From Phytohabitans maris (GTDB lineage: Bacteria; Actinomycetota; Actinomycetes; Mycobacteriales; Micromonosporaceae), in contig NZ_JAVHUY010000044.1 of assembly GCF_031085175.1 (NCBI RefSeq), positions 1 through 64,000 on the forward strand: a DNA stretch of 64,000 nt. The letters are read 5' to 3'. Under the pieces are notes generated by a model. It made no database searches and was not told where the DNA came from. It saw only the letters and a program-made list of their open reading frames with translations. Below are positions 18,239 through 29,029 of this stretch, in pieces. The stretch's first letter is position 1, and every line of letters starts with the position of its first letter. Both the position numbers and the translations under genes were made by a program.

Positions 18239-20797
18239 CTAGCCGTCGAGGAGGAGGGCGCAGCGGATCAGGCCCAGGTGGCTGTACGCCTGGGGGTGGT
18301 TGCCCAGGCCGCGCTCGGCGATCGGGTCGTACTGCTCGGGCAGCAGCCCGGTCGGGCCGGCCGTGTCCAGCATCTGCTCGAAGAGCTCCTCGGCGTCGCC
18401 GCGGCGGCCGGTGCGCAGGTACGCCTCGATGAGCCACGCGGTGCACACGTGGAAGCCGCCCTCGCGGCCGGGCAGGCCGTCGTCCCAGCGGTACCGGTAG
18501 ACGACCGGGCCGCTGCGCAGGTCGGCCTCGACCTTGAGCACCGTCGCGAGGAACCGCGGGTCGTCGTCGGGCAGCAGGCCGGAGAGGCCGATCCAGAGGC
18601 TGGAGGCGTCCATCTCCTCCTCGCCGTACGCCACCGTGTACGCCCCGGCGCCCTCGTGCCAGCCGTATTCGAGCACGTTGTGGCCGATCCGGTCGCGCAG
18701 CTCCACCCACTCCGGGCGGTCGCCACCGCCGCCGTGCTGGCGCAGCACGTGCAGCGCGCGGTCGACGGTCAGCCAGCACATGACCTTCGAGTACACGTGG
18801 TGCCGGGGCGGCAGCCGCGCCTCCCACAGGCCGTGGTCCGGCTCGTGCCACCGCCGCTCGACGGCCTGCACCATCGCGTCGATGACCCGCCACTCCTCCG
18901 CGCGCACCGAGCCGCGGGAGTCGGCCACCGCCGCGATCAGGTCGACCACCGGGCCGAAGACGTCGAGCTGGAGCTGGTGGTTGGCGAGGTTGCCGACCCG
19001 TACCGGGCGGGAGCCGGCCCAGCCGGGGAGGGTGTCGATGACCGCCTCGGCGCCCAGCTCGTACCCCTCGATGGTGTAGAGCGGGTGCAGCCGTTCGGGG
19101 TGGCCGCCGGTGCGCTCCACGCAGCCGTCCACCCACCGCAGGAAGCGTTCGGCCTCGGGCAGCGAGCCGAGGTCGACCAGCGCCCGCGCGGTCATCGCGG
19201 CGTCGCGCAGCCAGCAGTACCGGTAGTCCCAGTTGCGTACCCCGCCGACCTCCTCCGGCAGCGAGGTGGTGGCCGCGGCGAGGATGCCCCCGGTCGCGTC
19301 GTTGCACATGCCGCGCAGCGTGAGCGCCGACCGCAACACCAGGTCGTGGGCCACGCCCGGCAGGCGCAGCCCGGTCGCCCACTCCCGCCACGGCCGCTCG
19401 GCCGCCGCCTGCCGATCGGCCAGGGGTACCGCCTGGTGCTCCAAGCCGTGCGACCCGAACCGCAGCTCCAATGCCGCCTGCCCACCCGCGGCGCTGAGGT
19501 CGACCACCGCCCGCGCGGTGTCGAACCCGCCGTCGGTGGTCACGTCCCACCCGATGCCCGGGGAGTAGAGCGCGACCGGCTCGCTGGAGCCGAGCACCAG
19601 CAGGCCGTCGCCGAGGTGTTGCAGCCGGACGCCGACCTGCCCGAACTCCGGCCGCGGCGCGAACTCCAGCCGGGCCCGGCCGTGGCCGGCGAGCAGGCGT
19701 ACGAGTGTGGAGTCGCCGCCCTCGCCCGGCGGGGCCAGCCAGTCCGTGACCGTCAGCCCGGACCAGCGCGTCTCCACGGTCATCGTGCCGGAGCGGTACC
19801 GCTGGCCCAGCGGCATGCCACCCCGGTCCGGGGCCACGCTGAAGTGCCCGGCCGGGTGGCCGCCGAGCAGGTCGGCGAAGAGGGCCGCCGAGTCGGCCCG
19901 GGGGTGGCAGAGCCAGGTGAGCTTCGCCTCGGGGGTGAGCAGGGCGACGGTACGGCCGTTGGCGAGCATCGAGTGGCGTTCGATGGGTACGGCCCGCTCG
20001 CCGAAGAGCCAGGTGCGGCGGATCTGGAGCAGGAGCCCGAGTACGCGGGCCGCCTCGATCGGCTCGGCCACCCGGTAGGCGGCGCTGGTGTCGCCCGGAC
20101 CGATCTTGATGCCCACGTCCGGGCCGTGCAGCCGCTCGAACGCCTGCTCGTCGGTCACGCTGTCGCCGATCACCAGCGCCGCGCTCGCCGACATCTGGGT
20201 GCGCAGCTGGTCGACGGCCGCGCCCTTGTTGGTGGGGAGCACGGAGAGTTCGACCACCTGCTTGCCGTCGGTGACGGTCACCTCCGGCCAGGTGGCGGGG
20301 CCCGCGCGGAGCGCGTCGAGGACCTGCGCGGCCACGTCCGGTTCGGCCGCTCGCACGTGCACGGCCACGCTGGCGGGTTTCGACTCGAGTCGTACCCCTG
20401 CTTGGTTTTGGGTGATCTGGCGGACCGCGGTCTGTAGTCGCGTGCGGACCTCGACCAGCTCGGGGGCCAGGCGCTCGACGAACCCGATGTCGAACTCGGT
20501 CCCGTGGCTGCCGACCAGGTGCACCTCGGAGGGCAGGCGGGAGAGCGCGGCCAGGTCGCGCAGGGCGCGGCCGGACACCACGGCGACGGTGGTCTGGGGG
20601 AGCGCGGCCAGGGCCCGGACGGCGGCGACGGATTCGGGCAGGGGGACCGCTTTGGTGGGATCGAGGACGATCGGGGCGAGCGTGCCGTCGTAGTCGCAGG
20701 CGATCAGCAGGTTGGGGACCCGCGCGATCCGCCCGATCGCGCGGCGCAGGTCAGGGTCGATCTCGCCGAGGGTGCGCTGGTCAAGGTCGAGGACCAT
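18239..20797 (-). CDS. Trehalose-6-phosphate phosphatase fused to GH15 glucoamylase/trehalase
   Basis: 852 aa fusion. Residues 1-255 are an OtsB HAD phosphatase: CDYDGTLAP (D35, D37), VVSGR, GSHGTEF and the Lys/Asp block VIGDSVTDEQAF. From about residue 275 a GH15 module follows: GGVRNWDYRYCWLRDA, an (alpha/alpha)6 toroid and the end HPQAYSHLGL typical of actinobacterial GH15 trehalases/glucoamylases. One chain could thus both make trehalose and cleave it or a related alpha-glucan. It lies 66 bases downstream of otsA on the same strand, so likely one operon. GH15 substrate is inferred. Confidence 0.9.
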   Translation of the reverse strand: MVLDLDQRTLGEIDPDLRRAIGRIARVPNLLIACDYDGTLAPIVLDPTKAVPLPESVAAVRALAALPQTTVAVVSGRALRDLAALSRLPSEVHLVGSHGTEFDIGFVERLAPELVEVRTRLQTAVRQITQNQAGVRLESKPASVAVHVRAAEPDVAAQVLDALRAGPATWPEVTVTDGKQVVELSVLPTNKGAAVDQLRTQMSASAALVIGDSVTDEQAFERLHGPDVGIKIGPGDTSAAYRVAEPIEAARVLGLLLQIRRTWLFGERAVPIERHSMLANGRTVALLTPEAKLTWLCHPRADSAALFADLLGGHPAGHFSVAPDRGGMPLGQRYRSGTMTVETRWSGLTVTDWLAPPGEGGDSTLVRLLAGHGRARLEFAPRPEFGQVGVRLQHLGDGLLVLGSSEPVALYSPGIGWDVTTDGGFDTARAVVDLSAAGGQAALELRFGSHGLEHQAVPLADRQAAAERPWREWATGLRLPGVAHDLVLRSALTLRGMCNDATGGILAAATTSLPEEVGGVRNWDYRYCWLRDAAMTARALVDLGSLPEAERFLRWVDGCVERTGGHPERLHPLYTIEGYELGAEAVIDTLPGWAGSRPVRVGNLANHQLQLDVFGPVVDLIAAVADSRGSVRAEEWRVIDAMVQAVERRWHEPDHGLWEARLPPRHHVYSKVMCWLTVDRALHVLRQHGGGGDRPEWVELRDRIGHNVLEYGWHEGAGAYTVAYGEEEMDASSLWIGLSGLLPDDDPRFLATVLKVEADLRSGPVVYRYRWDDGLPGREGGFHVCTAWLIEAYLRTGRRGDAEELFEQMLDTAGPTGLLPEQYDPIAERGLGNHPQAYSHLGLIRCALLLDG

Positions 20798-20863
20798 GAC
20801 TCCATGCTGCCCCGTTCGCCCTGTTCGTACCCTGTCTTCTGCTCGGGCGACCGCTCTGCGCCG

Positions 20864-22258
20864 TTAGGCCGCCTCGGGCACGCCCAGTTCGTTCAGGAAC
20901 GACCTCGCCCAATGGCCGACGTCGTGGGCGCGCAGGTGGCGCTGCATGATCCGCATCCGGCGGCGGGCCTCGACCCCATCGACGTGAACGGCTCTGAGCA
21001 GCGCGTCCTTGACCCCCTCGGGGTCGTGCGGGTTGCACAGGAACGCCTGCCGCAGCTCGGTGGCCGCCCCCGCGAACTCGCTGAGCACCAGCGACCCACC
21101 GGTGTCGGCGCGGGAGGCCACGTACTCCTTGGCCACGAGGTTCATGCCGTCGCGCAGTGGAGTGACCATCATCACGTCGGCGGCGCAGTAGAGGGCGGCC
21201 AGCTCGCTGCGGCTGTACGACTGGTGCAGGTAGTGCACCGCCGGCACGCCCACCCGGCCGAACTCGCCGTTGATCCGCCCCACCTCGCGCTCGACCTTCA
21301 CCCGCAGCGCCTGGTAGTGCTCGACCCGCTCGCGGCTCGGCGTGGCGACCTGCACCATGACCGCCTCGGGCACGCTCAGCTTGCCGTCGGCGAGCAGCTC
21401 CCGGAACGCCTTGAGCCGCCGCTCGATGCCCTTGGTGTAGTCGAGCCGGTCGACGCCGAGCACGATCGTCTTGGGGTCGCCCAGCTCGGCGCGGATCTGC
21501 TTGGCCCGCGCCTGGACCATCGGGTCGGCCGCCATCCGCTCCATCTCGGCCACGTCGATCGAGATCGGGAACGCGCCGGCCTTGACCCGCCGCCCGTCGA
21601 CCTCGATCGTCTGCCCCTCGTAGCGCAGGCCGAGCAGGTGGCGCGCGAGCCGGACGAAGTTTTGCGCGGCGAGCCGCTGCTGGAACCCGACCAGGTCGGC
21701 GCCGAGCAGCCCGCGCAGCACCTCGGCCCGCAGCGGCATCTGCATGAACAGCTCGATCGGCGGGAACGGGATGTGCAGGAAGAACCCGATCCGCAGGTCG
21801 GGGCGGAGCTCGCGGAGCATCGCCGGGACCAGCTGGAGCTGGTAGTCCTGCACCCAGACCGTGGCACCGTCGGCCGCCACCTCCGCGGCCGCCTCGGCGA
21901 AGCGGGCGTTGACCACGCGGTACGCCTCGCGCCAGCGCCGCTTGAAAACGGGCGTCTCGACGGCGTCGTGGTAGAGCGGCCAGATCGTCGCGTTGGACTG
22001 GCCCTCGTAGTAGCGCTCCAGCTCCTCCGAGCTGAGCGGCACGGGGTGCAGCCGGATGCCCTCCAGGTCGAACGGCTCCGGGGCACTGCCGACTCCGCCG
22101 GCCCAGCCGACCCAGGTGCCCTTGTGCTGGGCGAGCACCGGGTGCAGCGCGGTTACCAGGCCACCGGGGCTGCGCCGCCACCCGCGCCCCTCCGCTGTGG
22201 TGACCTCGTCGACGGGCAGGCGGTTGGCGACAACGACGAACGAACTACGAACCGTCAC
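20864..22258 (-). CDS. otsA: Trehalose-6-phosphate synthase (GT20)
   Basis: 464 aa. OtsA joins UDP- or GDP-glucose to glucose-6-phosphate. Seen: [10 protein letters not shown] at the N-terminus, GWAGGVGS (donor loop), [35 protein letters not shown], and the C-terminal [18 protein letters not shown] and VLSEFAGAA. All GT20 hallmarks are present. Starts at ATG 22258, divergent from a tiny membrane-peptide gene. With the downstream OtsB-GH15 fusion it forms a trehalose operon, probably for osmotic or desiccation tolerance. Confidence 0.95.
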   Translation of the reverse strand: MTVRSSFVVVANRLPVDEVTTAEGRGWRRSPGGLVTALHPVLAQHKGTWVGWAGGVGSAPEPFDLEGIRLHPVPLSSEELERYYEGQSNATIWPLYHDAVETPVFKRRWREAYRVVNARFAEAAAEVAADGATVWVQDYQLQLVPAMLRELRPDLRIGFFLHIPFPPIELFMQMPLRAEVLRGLLGADLVGFQQRLAAQNFVRLARHLLGLRYEGQTIEVDGRRVKAGAFPISIDVAEMERMAADPMVQARAKQIRAELGDPKTIVLGVDRLDYTKGIERRLKAFRELLADGKLSVPEAVMVQVATPSRERVEHYQALRVKVEREVGRINGEFGRVGVPAVHYLHQSYSRSELAALYCAADVMMVTPLRDGMNLVAKEYVASRADTGGSLVLSEFAGAATELRQAFLCNPHDPEGVKDALLRAVHVDGVEARRRMRIMQRHLRAHDVGHWARSFLNELGVPEAA

Positions 22259-22357
22259 GCTCCGTACACCTCCGGTGTCGACAGGTCCCCAGCAGAGACT
22301 ACTTGTCTGGCATTTCGGCGCTGCGTCGCGGGAGCATCAACGTGAGAGGCTGGTGGG

Positions 22358-22456
22358 GTGCGATGGCCTCCGCCGCTGCCGGTACAGCTGATCGTCACCG
22401 CCGTCCTCCTCGCCCTGATCGGGGCCAGCGTCGGTTTCCTCCTGGGGCAGCGCTGA
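22358..22456 (+). CDS. Putative 32-aa single-TM peptide
   Basis: A GTG at 22358 starts a 32-codon frame ending TGA 22454-22456. After a short RWPPPLPVQ lead comes one membrane helix (LIVTAVLLALIGASVGFLL) ending GQR. An AGAGG sequence lies 8 bases upstream. The compact N-out Pro motif, single helix and basic end look like a genuine small membrane protein rather than chance, but no homologue was checked. It is divergent from otsA and upstream of ettA. Confidence 0.5.
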   Translation: MRWPPPLPVQLIVTAVLLALIGASVGFLLGQR

Positions 22457-22617
22457 CTTCTCGGGTGACGCTGGCCGCGGAATGGGTCGCCCGCCTCGGG
22501 CGTTGCACAGTGGCTTGGGGCGCGGGGTGATTCGCTACCCGGATGGCGCACCTGTCAGGATTGACGGTGGCGTCCGCCCGAGCAGACCGCACGATCCATT
22601 TGGAGGTAGGCCGCACC

Positions 22618-24286
<1,669 letters not shown>

Positions 24287-24294
<8 letters not shown>

Positions 24295-24688
24295 TCGGTT
24301 CGTCCACCACTGTGCCGTGCGGTGGTCCGACATGGACGCGTACGGGCACGTCAACAACGCGCGGTTCCTCACCCTGTACGAGGAGGCCCGGGTGGCGATG
24401 ATGTTCGTCGGCGCCCGGGAGGCCGGCGTGACCTCGCTGGAGGAGGGCGTCATCATCGCCCGCCACGAGATCGACTACCTGAAGCCCGTCGACTACGGCG
24501 ACGCGGTACGCATCGAGATGTGGATCGAGGAGATCCGGGCGGCCCGGTTCACCGTGGCGTACGAGCTCTTCGACGGCGACGTGCTCGCCAGCCGCGCCCG
24601 CACGGTCTGCGCCCCGTACAACCTGGGCCAGCAGCGACCCCGCCGCCTCACGGAGGCCGAGCGGGCCTTCCTGAGCGCCTACCAGTGA
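24287..24688 (+). CDS. Acyl-CoA thioesterase, 4HBT hot-dog fold
   Basis: 133 aa, single hot-dog domain. The motif WSDMDAYGHVNNARFLTLYE (residues 13-32) holds the catalytic Asp and the helix of FadM/YbgC-type acyl-CoA thioesterases. IDYLKPVDYGDAVRI and a mid-strand FTVAYELFDGD complete the fold. GTG 24287 overlaps the last 8 bases of ettA, so expression follows ettA. Substrate unknown; fatty or aromatic acyl-CoA is likely. Confidence 0.9.
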
Positions 24689-24718
24689 GCGAGCCATGAG
24701 ACTCCGCGGCCTGCCCGA

Positions 24719-24912
24719 GCGTCGCTTCCCCGAGCGTTGCTTGCTCGGGCGTTGCTCGCTCGGCCCCACGCGTCGCCTCCTTGGACCCGCGCGCCTCCCT
24801 CGGCCCGGGCGTCGCTTTCTTGGGCCTGGGCGTCGCTTTCTTGGGCCCGCGCATCGCTTCCCTGGGCCCGAGCGTCGCCTCCCCCGGCCCGAGCGTCGCC
24901 TCCCTGGGGAGG
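24719..24912 (+). repeat. Tandem repeat tract with 15-, 18- and 21-bp units
   Basis: About ten degenerate units beginning GCGTCGC(T/C)T, e.g. GCGTCGCTTTCTTGGGCC followed by TGG or CGC. Unit lengths are 15, 15, 21, 21, 18, 21, 21, 21, 21 and ~20, almost all multiples of three. All three plus frames are open across it. One is a 74-codon frame (24696-24920) of Arg/Pro/Leu repeats whose TGA overlaps the GTG of the next gene. Another frame is continuous with that gene. Either a repeat peptide or an untranslated slip-prone leader. Confidence 0.75.
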
Positions 24913-24916
24913 CGGC

Positions 24917-25588
24917 GTGAAGCTCGACGAGCGCGACGCGGGTGCCTTCCTGGTCCGGCTGACCCGGCTGGATCCCGGCGCGGTCGTCCGGCTCAAGGGC
25001 GGCGAGGGCGGGCACGTCGCGCTCTGGGCCCGCCTGCCCTGGGGCGTGCTCGTCACCCGCACGGTCGAGGGCACCGGGCCGGACGACGCCACCGTCTCCG
25101 CGGCGGACCTGCTGGCCGTGCTCGGCGACGGCGCAGACACCCTGCCGGAACGGCGTGACCAGCACTGGCGGTGGCCGCTGCCGCCGGCCGGCGCGCGGGT
25201 CGTGGAGACCGTGCCCGCCGACGACATCCGCCGCATCGCCGCCGCGGCCGCGGGCACGCTGCGCAGGGCCAGCACCGAGGGGGTCGGCGGCCGGCCGGTG
25301 GGGCAGCGGGCGCTCCGCGACGCGCTGCTGGATCATGTAGCGATCCTGGTCACACACGGGGAGTCTCGGGTCGAGGTGCCGCAAAGGCTGATCCAGGCCG
25401 TCGTACGGATGGGGTTTCTCGGACGTTCGGCCCAGGCTGTCGGTGAAGTCGTCCCCGTACCGGTAGGCGAAGTGCGTGTGCAAGCGATCGGCCGGTGGGT
25501 TGGTTTGGCGGCACCATACGGTTTGGCTTGGCTACTTCCCGTGAGTCAATTCGCGGTACGACCAGCCGTGGCTCGTACGAACGGCTGA
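24917..25588 (+). CDS. Conserved hypothetical protein
   Basis: 223 aa, no recognised domain. Starts VKLDERDAGAFLVRL, then a compact beta-rich N-terminal region with VVRLKGGEGGHVALWARL and VLVTRTV. A helical segment follows (DDIRRIAAAAAGTLRRAS). The C-terminal half has QRALRDALLDHVAILV and two mildly hydrophobic stretches (PYGLAWLLPVSQFAV). No signal peptide. GTG 24917 is chosen for GGGGAGG at 24906-24912 and the loss of coding character upstream; the same frame stays open back through the repeat tract. Function unknown. Confidence 0.6.
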   Translation: MKLDERDAGAFLVRLTRLDPGAVVRLKGGEGGHVALWARLPWGVLVTRTVEGTGPDDATVSAADLLAVLGDGADTLPERRDQHWRWPLPPAGARVVETVPADDIRRIAAAAAGTLRRASTEGVGGRPVGQRALRDALLDHVAILVTHGESRVEVPQRLIQAVVRMGFLGRSAQAVGEVVPVPVGEVRVQAIGRWVGLAAPYGLAWLLPVSQFAVRPAVARTNG

Positions 25589-25719
25589 TGCCCCATCGTC
25601 TTTCTGGCTTGGTGGGGCGGTTGGGGGGATGCCTGAAGCCGGCTGTCCGGGTACCGTCGTGCGTCGGGTCCAACGCAACGTAGGCGGCTGGATCCGCTGG
25701 GGAGTGAGGTGCACGAGCG

Positions 25720-26409
25720 ATGCCGTGGTGGCAATGGCGCCCCGGTCACACCGGTGGCGGAAGGCTGGAGAGGCCGGGTGTGACCCAGGAGGCCATCGGG
25801 GAGGAGCCCGAGGTGGCGAGTTCGGGGAGCGTCCCACGGCAGCAGAGCGGCGGACCGCGCCCCACCAGCGGCAGCGGCAAGCGCACGACCATCCCCGGCA
25901 AGCTCCGCGTCGGCGTCCCGGCCCAGCGCGAGCCCGGCCACATCACGGTGCCGTCCGATCTGTCCAGTATGGACGACGACATGCCGGTCCAGGTCGCCCC
26001 GGTCACGCTCCGCCGCATCGGTGAGGCCCTCGACCTGCTCGACGTGCGCTACCTGGCCGACGGCGACGGCAGCCTGCTGGCCATGTGGGAGCGGCACGCG
26101 GTGCTCTTCACCCTTGAGGGACCCGACGACGAGATCCTCGTGATGCGTGCCCGTCCACACTCGACAGTGCCGCCGGACTGGGCCGACCGGGCCTACCGCG
26201 TGGTCAACGAGTGGAACCACACCCGCCGCTTCTGCAAGGCGTACGTGGGCGACCCCACCGAGCGCGGCCAGCTGCCCATCTACGCCGAGCTGCAGGTCCC
26301 GCTGAGCGCCGGCGCCCACGACGCCCTGGTGGTCGAACTCCTCGACTGCGGCGCGGCGGTGGCTACCTCGTTCGTCGACTGGCTCCACGACGAGGGCGCC
26401 CTGCTCTAG
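25720..26409 (+). CDS. YbjN domain-containing protein
   Basis: 229 aa. A ~85-residue basic, Ser/Gly/Pro-rich N-terminal region (starting MPWWQWRPGHTG) precedes a YbjN-type fold from about residue 90: VTLRRIGEALDLLDVRYLADGDGSL, then RAYRVVNEWNHTRRFCKAYV and a C-terminal helix with DWLHDEGALL. YbjN domains resemble type III secretion chaperones and are poorly characterised; in actinobacteria they are common, soluble and small. A GTGAGGTG stretch lies upstream of ATG 25720. Its stop begins a long convergent gap. Confidence 0.82.
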   Translation: MPWWQWRPGHTGGGRLERPGVTQEAIGEEPEVASSGSVPRQQSGGPRPTSGSGKRTTIPGKLRVGVPAQREPGHITVPSDLSSMDDDMPVQVAPVTLRRIGEALDLLDVRYLADGDGSLLAMWERHAVLFTLEGPDDEILVMRARPHSTVPPDWADRAYRVVNEWNHTRRFCKAYVGDPTERGQLPIYAELQVPLSAGAHDALVVELLDCGAAVATSFVDWLHDEGALL

Positions 26410-26473
26410 AGCAGCTTCTGGGGTACGGGCGACAAGCCTTCCTTGATCGGCGCGGGAGAGCGGCGTTGCGATG

Positions 26474-26646
26474 CGTCCGTGGCGAGAACCGCCCCGCGAG
26501 GGGCAGCGATTCGCCACGGACGGGCTCGTGAGCGCGGTCGGCAAAGAGCCAAGACCGTCGCTGCCGCAGCCTCCTCCTCCTCCGCGCGCTCACGAGGAGA
26601 TCTTGGAGAGTTAGGGCGGCTATGGCTACCACAACTCTCCAAGATC
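26474..26646. repeat. Three consecutive perfect inverted repeats
   Basis: CGTCCGTGGCGA (26474-26485) pairs with 26511-26522. CGTGAGCGCG (26527-26536) pairs with 26585-26594. GATCTTGGAGAGTT (26599-26612) pairs with 26633-26646. All arms are perfect over 10-14 bases, with loops of 25, 48 and 20. The ordered series suggests a structured RNA or a composite palindromic element downstream of the YbjN gene. Confidence 0.65.
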
Positions 26647-26964
26647 CGCGCGATGGCGGCTGGGGATACCAGGGCGGGCGTTGGGAAGTGATGCCGGGCA
26701 GGGCATGCGGGCTCCGGGGGCGGGTGTCCGCGACGGTCCGCAGGGTCTGGGCGAAAGCGCACGTCACAGCCTCGATCAAGGCGGGCTGGATGGTATGGGT
26801 CCCGGACCGTTGTGCCCGCCGCGTTCCACGCGACCCGAGCCCTACGCCAGCGCCGCGACGCGCAGTGGGCAATGTCGGGAAGGTCGCCCACTGCGGGGCG
26901 GTCGCGACGGAGGATGCCCGCCATTGCCCCTCCAGCCAGCGGAGCGGTCCGGAGAACGGTCGCG

Positions 26965-27255
26965 GTGCCCCGTCTGTGCGGGCAGCTCGAGAGCTCCGCG
27001 CACGCACGTCGAGTCCGGCGGCGGCGCGAGGCAACCCAGCGCGGAGGCAGCAGCGCGGGCAACCCCGCGTGGAGGCGGCAGCGCCGGGGCAACAAACGCG
27101 CGGAGGCGACAGCGTCGGGACAGCCCCGCGCGGGCCTGGCAGCGGAGGGCGGGGAAGTCGGCGAGCGCGGCGAGACGCCAGCCGGAGCGGTGCCCGCGGG
27201 AAAGCACCCCAAGAAGACGCTCCACGTTCCCCCGCGGGACCCCGCGCATGCGGTC
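26965..27255 (+). repeat. Dispersed ~290-bp intergenic element, copy A
   Basis: Shares colinear blocks with the reverse complement of 36002-36250: a ~36-nt block around 26968-27003 (two mismatches), a mid block (GGCAGCGG, TCGGCGAGCGC), an identical 23-nt block at 27187-27209 and CCCGCGCATGCGGTC at 27241-27255. The centre holds ~30-bp imperfect tandem units starting GCGCGGAGGC. No protein or RNA family recognised. Confidence 0.6.
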
Positions 27256-27295
27256 CGCAGCTGAGGCGGACCGAGGCAAATATGCTTTAGCGAGC

Positions 27296-28537
27296 TCAGA
27301 GCGGAAACATGCCGATGCGGCCGTGGTACTCGTTGCCCAGGCGGTCGGTGTCGGAGCCGACCCAGAGGCCGTTCGGGGTGGCCAGGAAGGCGCGGACGCC
27401 GACGCCGCGGCTGCGGGTGGGGTTCCAGGGGAGGGCCTTGCCGGTGCGGGGGTCGATCGCTCCGATGCCGGGCCGGGAGACGGCGCCTGGGCCGGCCGTC
27501 TTGTGGCCGTGCGGGTTGTCGAGCCACTGCTGGTGCCCACCGACGTAGACCGCGGTGCCGGTCACCGCGACCGACAGCAGTGTGTTGCCGCCGGTGTGGT
27601 TGACCCAGGTCGGGTTGCGCCGTCCGGTTCCGGCCACGTCGAAGCGGGCGGCGGCGTCGCAGAGGCGGGTCGGGCCGTGGTCGTTGCCGGTGCTGACCAC
27701 CACGAAGTATGAGCCGTCCGGGGCGAAGTCGACGCCGCGCAGGTAGGTGTCGTAGGTGCCGTCGCACACGTCCCGGTAGCCGTCCGTGTACCAGTTGACC
27801 AGCGCCGCCCGCGGCCCGCTCGTGTCCAGCAGCGCCAGCTGGACCCGGGGCTGGCCGGCCACCTGGGTGAACGCGCCGGCCACCGCCAGCCGCCCGCCGC
27901 CGGGTGCGAGGGCGAAGTCCTCCACGCGTACCCGGTCGGCGCCGGCGAGGCCGGCGTCGAAGCCGCTGTCGACCGCGCCCGAGGCGGCGTCCAGCCGGGC
28001 GAGGCCGGCCCGGGGGACGCGGTTTACCGCGGGGAACGCGCCGCCGGCGTAGAGCCACCGGCCGGAGACGGCCAGCGCGCGCACGTCGCCCCAGGCGATG
28101 CTGGCGGCGAAGCCGGTGTCGCGGGCGCCGGTGGCGACCGAGAGGCGGGCCAGGCCGCGCTGCGGGGCGCCGTTCACGGTGCGGAAGGAGCCGCCGACGT
28201 AGACGGTGCCGTCGGGGCCGGCGGCCAGCGAGTACACCGGACCGTCGAGGCGCGGCGCGAAGCGGCGCAGCCGGCCGTCGGTGGCGCCGAACGCGAAGAG
28301 GTAGTCCTGCCGGTACCGGGCGCCGGCGGTGGTGGCCAGCGTGGAGAACGTGCCGCCCACCACGACCGTGTCGCCGACGACGGCGATCGCGTGCACGGTC
28401 CCGTCGAGCACGTGCGGCGTCCAGTCGACCGGGTCCGCGGAGACCACGGCGGGCTGGGCGACCTGTGCGACGGCCGGCACGACCCCGGCCAGGGTGGCGG
28501 CCGTCACGACGGCGGCGGCGAAGAGGCGGCGGCGCAT
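27296..28537 (-). CDS. Secreted beta-propeller protein (delta-60-like repeats)
   Basis: 413 aa, exported. Signal peptide MRRRLFAAAVVTAATLAGVV ending near AVAQVAQ. The rest is repeats of about 50-60 residues with the pattern VYVGGSFRTVNG..RGLARLS..TG (e.g. LYAGGAFPAVNRVPRAGLARL), typical of delta-60/kelch-like propellers in actinobacteria. No enzymatic motif seen. Probably binds surface ligands or glycans. Same strand as, and 60 bases downstream of, glbO. Confidence 0.8.
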   Translation of the reverse strand: MRRRLFAAAVVTAATLAGVVPAVAQVAQPAVVSADPVDWTPHVLDGTVHAIAVVGDTVVVGGTFSTLATTAGARYRQDYLFAFGATDGRLRRFAPRLDGPVYSLAAGPDGTVYVGGSFRTVNGAPQRGLARLSVATGARDTGFAASIAWGDVRALAVSGRWLYAGGAFPAVNRVPRAGLARLDAASGAVDSGFDAGLAGADRVRVEDFALAPGGGRLAVAGAFTQVAGQPRVQLALLDTSGPRAALVNWYTDGYRDVCDGTYDTYLRGVDFAPDGSYFVVVSTGNDHGPTRLCDAAARFDVAGTGRRNPTWVNHTGGNTLLSVAVTGTAVYVGGHQQWLDNPHGHKTAGPGAVSRPGIGAIDPRTGKALPWNPTRSRGVGVRAFLATPNGLWVGSDTDRLGNEYHGRIGMFPL

Positions 28538-28597
28538 GATCTCCCTCGGCGGTCGGCGTTGGAGTACGCGTTGACCAACGACCGAGGAGCTGCGCTG

Positions 28598-29029
28598 TTA
28601 TGCGGTCTTCAGCCCATTTGTCGGACCGGCCGGCCCCGGACCGCCCGGCTCCGGACCGTCGTCCATGGTGTTGACCATGAAGTACGCCGCCCGCTCCAGG
28701 TACTCCCAGAGCGTCGCGTGCTGCTCGGGCGGGAGGTCGAGGCTGTCGACGGCCCGGCGCATGTGCAGCAGCCAGGCGTCGCGCTCGGCCGGCCCCACCC
28801 GGAACGGTGCGTGCCGCATCCGCAGCCGGGGGTGCCCGCGCTGCGCCGAGTACGTATTGGGGCCGCCCCAGTACTGCATCAGGAAGAGGGTCAGCCGCTC
28901 GGTCGCCGGCCCGAGGTCTTCCTCGGGGTACATCGGGCGGAGCAGCGGGTCGGTGGCGACGCCCGCGTAGAACTCGTCGACCAGCTTGCGGAAGGTCGGC
29001 TCGCCGCCGACCGCGTCGAAGAAGTTCAC
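28598..29029 (-). CDS. glbO: Truncated hemoglobin, group II (GlbO-like)
   Basis: 143 aa 2-on-2 globin. Proximal His73 lies in [10 protein letters not shown]; Tyr21 (B10, DEFY), Tyr34 (MYPEEDL, CD1 region) and Trp86 (AWLLHM, G8) are the group II features of mycobacterial trHbO. A Pro/Gly tail ends the protein. Such globins bind O2 and NO and are linked to respiration or peroxidase activity. ATG 29029 overlaps the MFS stop (ATGA), so the globin and the exporter are coupled. Confidence 0.94.
   Translation of the reverse strand: MNFFDAVGGEPTFRKLVDEFYAGVATDPLLRPMYPEEDLGPATERLTLFLMQYWGGPNTYSAQRGHPRLRMRHAPFRVGPAERDAWLLHMRRAVDSLDLPPEQHATLWEYLERAAYFMVNTMDDGPEPGGPGPAGPTNGLKTA

Larger units (their letters stand above)
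26410..27295. other. 886-bp convergent intergenic region with hairpins and a dispersed element
   Basis: Lies between the YbjN and beta-propeller stops. Open frames across it on both strands are Arg/Pro/Ala-rich and match no family, so I call it non-coding. Contents in order: three successive inverted repeats (26474-26646), a 9-bp perfect palindrome GCAGTGGGC...GCCCACTGC at 26862-26894 related to one at 1733-1763, and copy A of a ~290-bp dispersed element (26965-27255) with an internal ~30-bp repeat. A small AT-richer patch (AAATATGCTTTAG) ends it near 27290. Confidence 0.65.

Noticed and set aside
15903-19550. A 1,215-codon open frame on the minus strand
   Set aside because: It is antisense to cobT and the siroheme synthase and lies across part of the OtsB-GH15 gene in another frame; Arg/Gly-rich with no domain. 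A by-product of very high GC.
24737-24916. Upstream start for the hypothetical protein through the repeat tract
   Set aside because: It would add 60 residues of Ala/Ser/Trp repeats; GGGGAGG before GTG 24917 and the change in composition argue against it, though not decisively.
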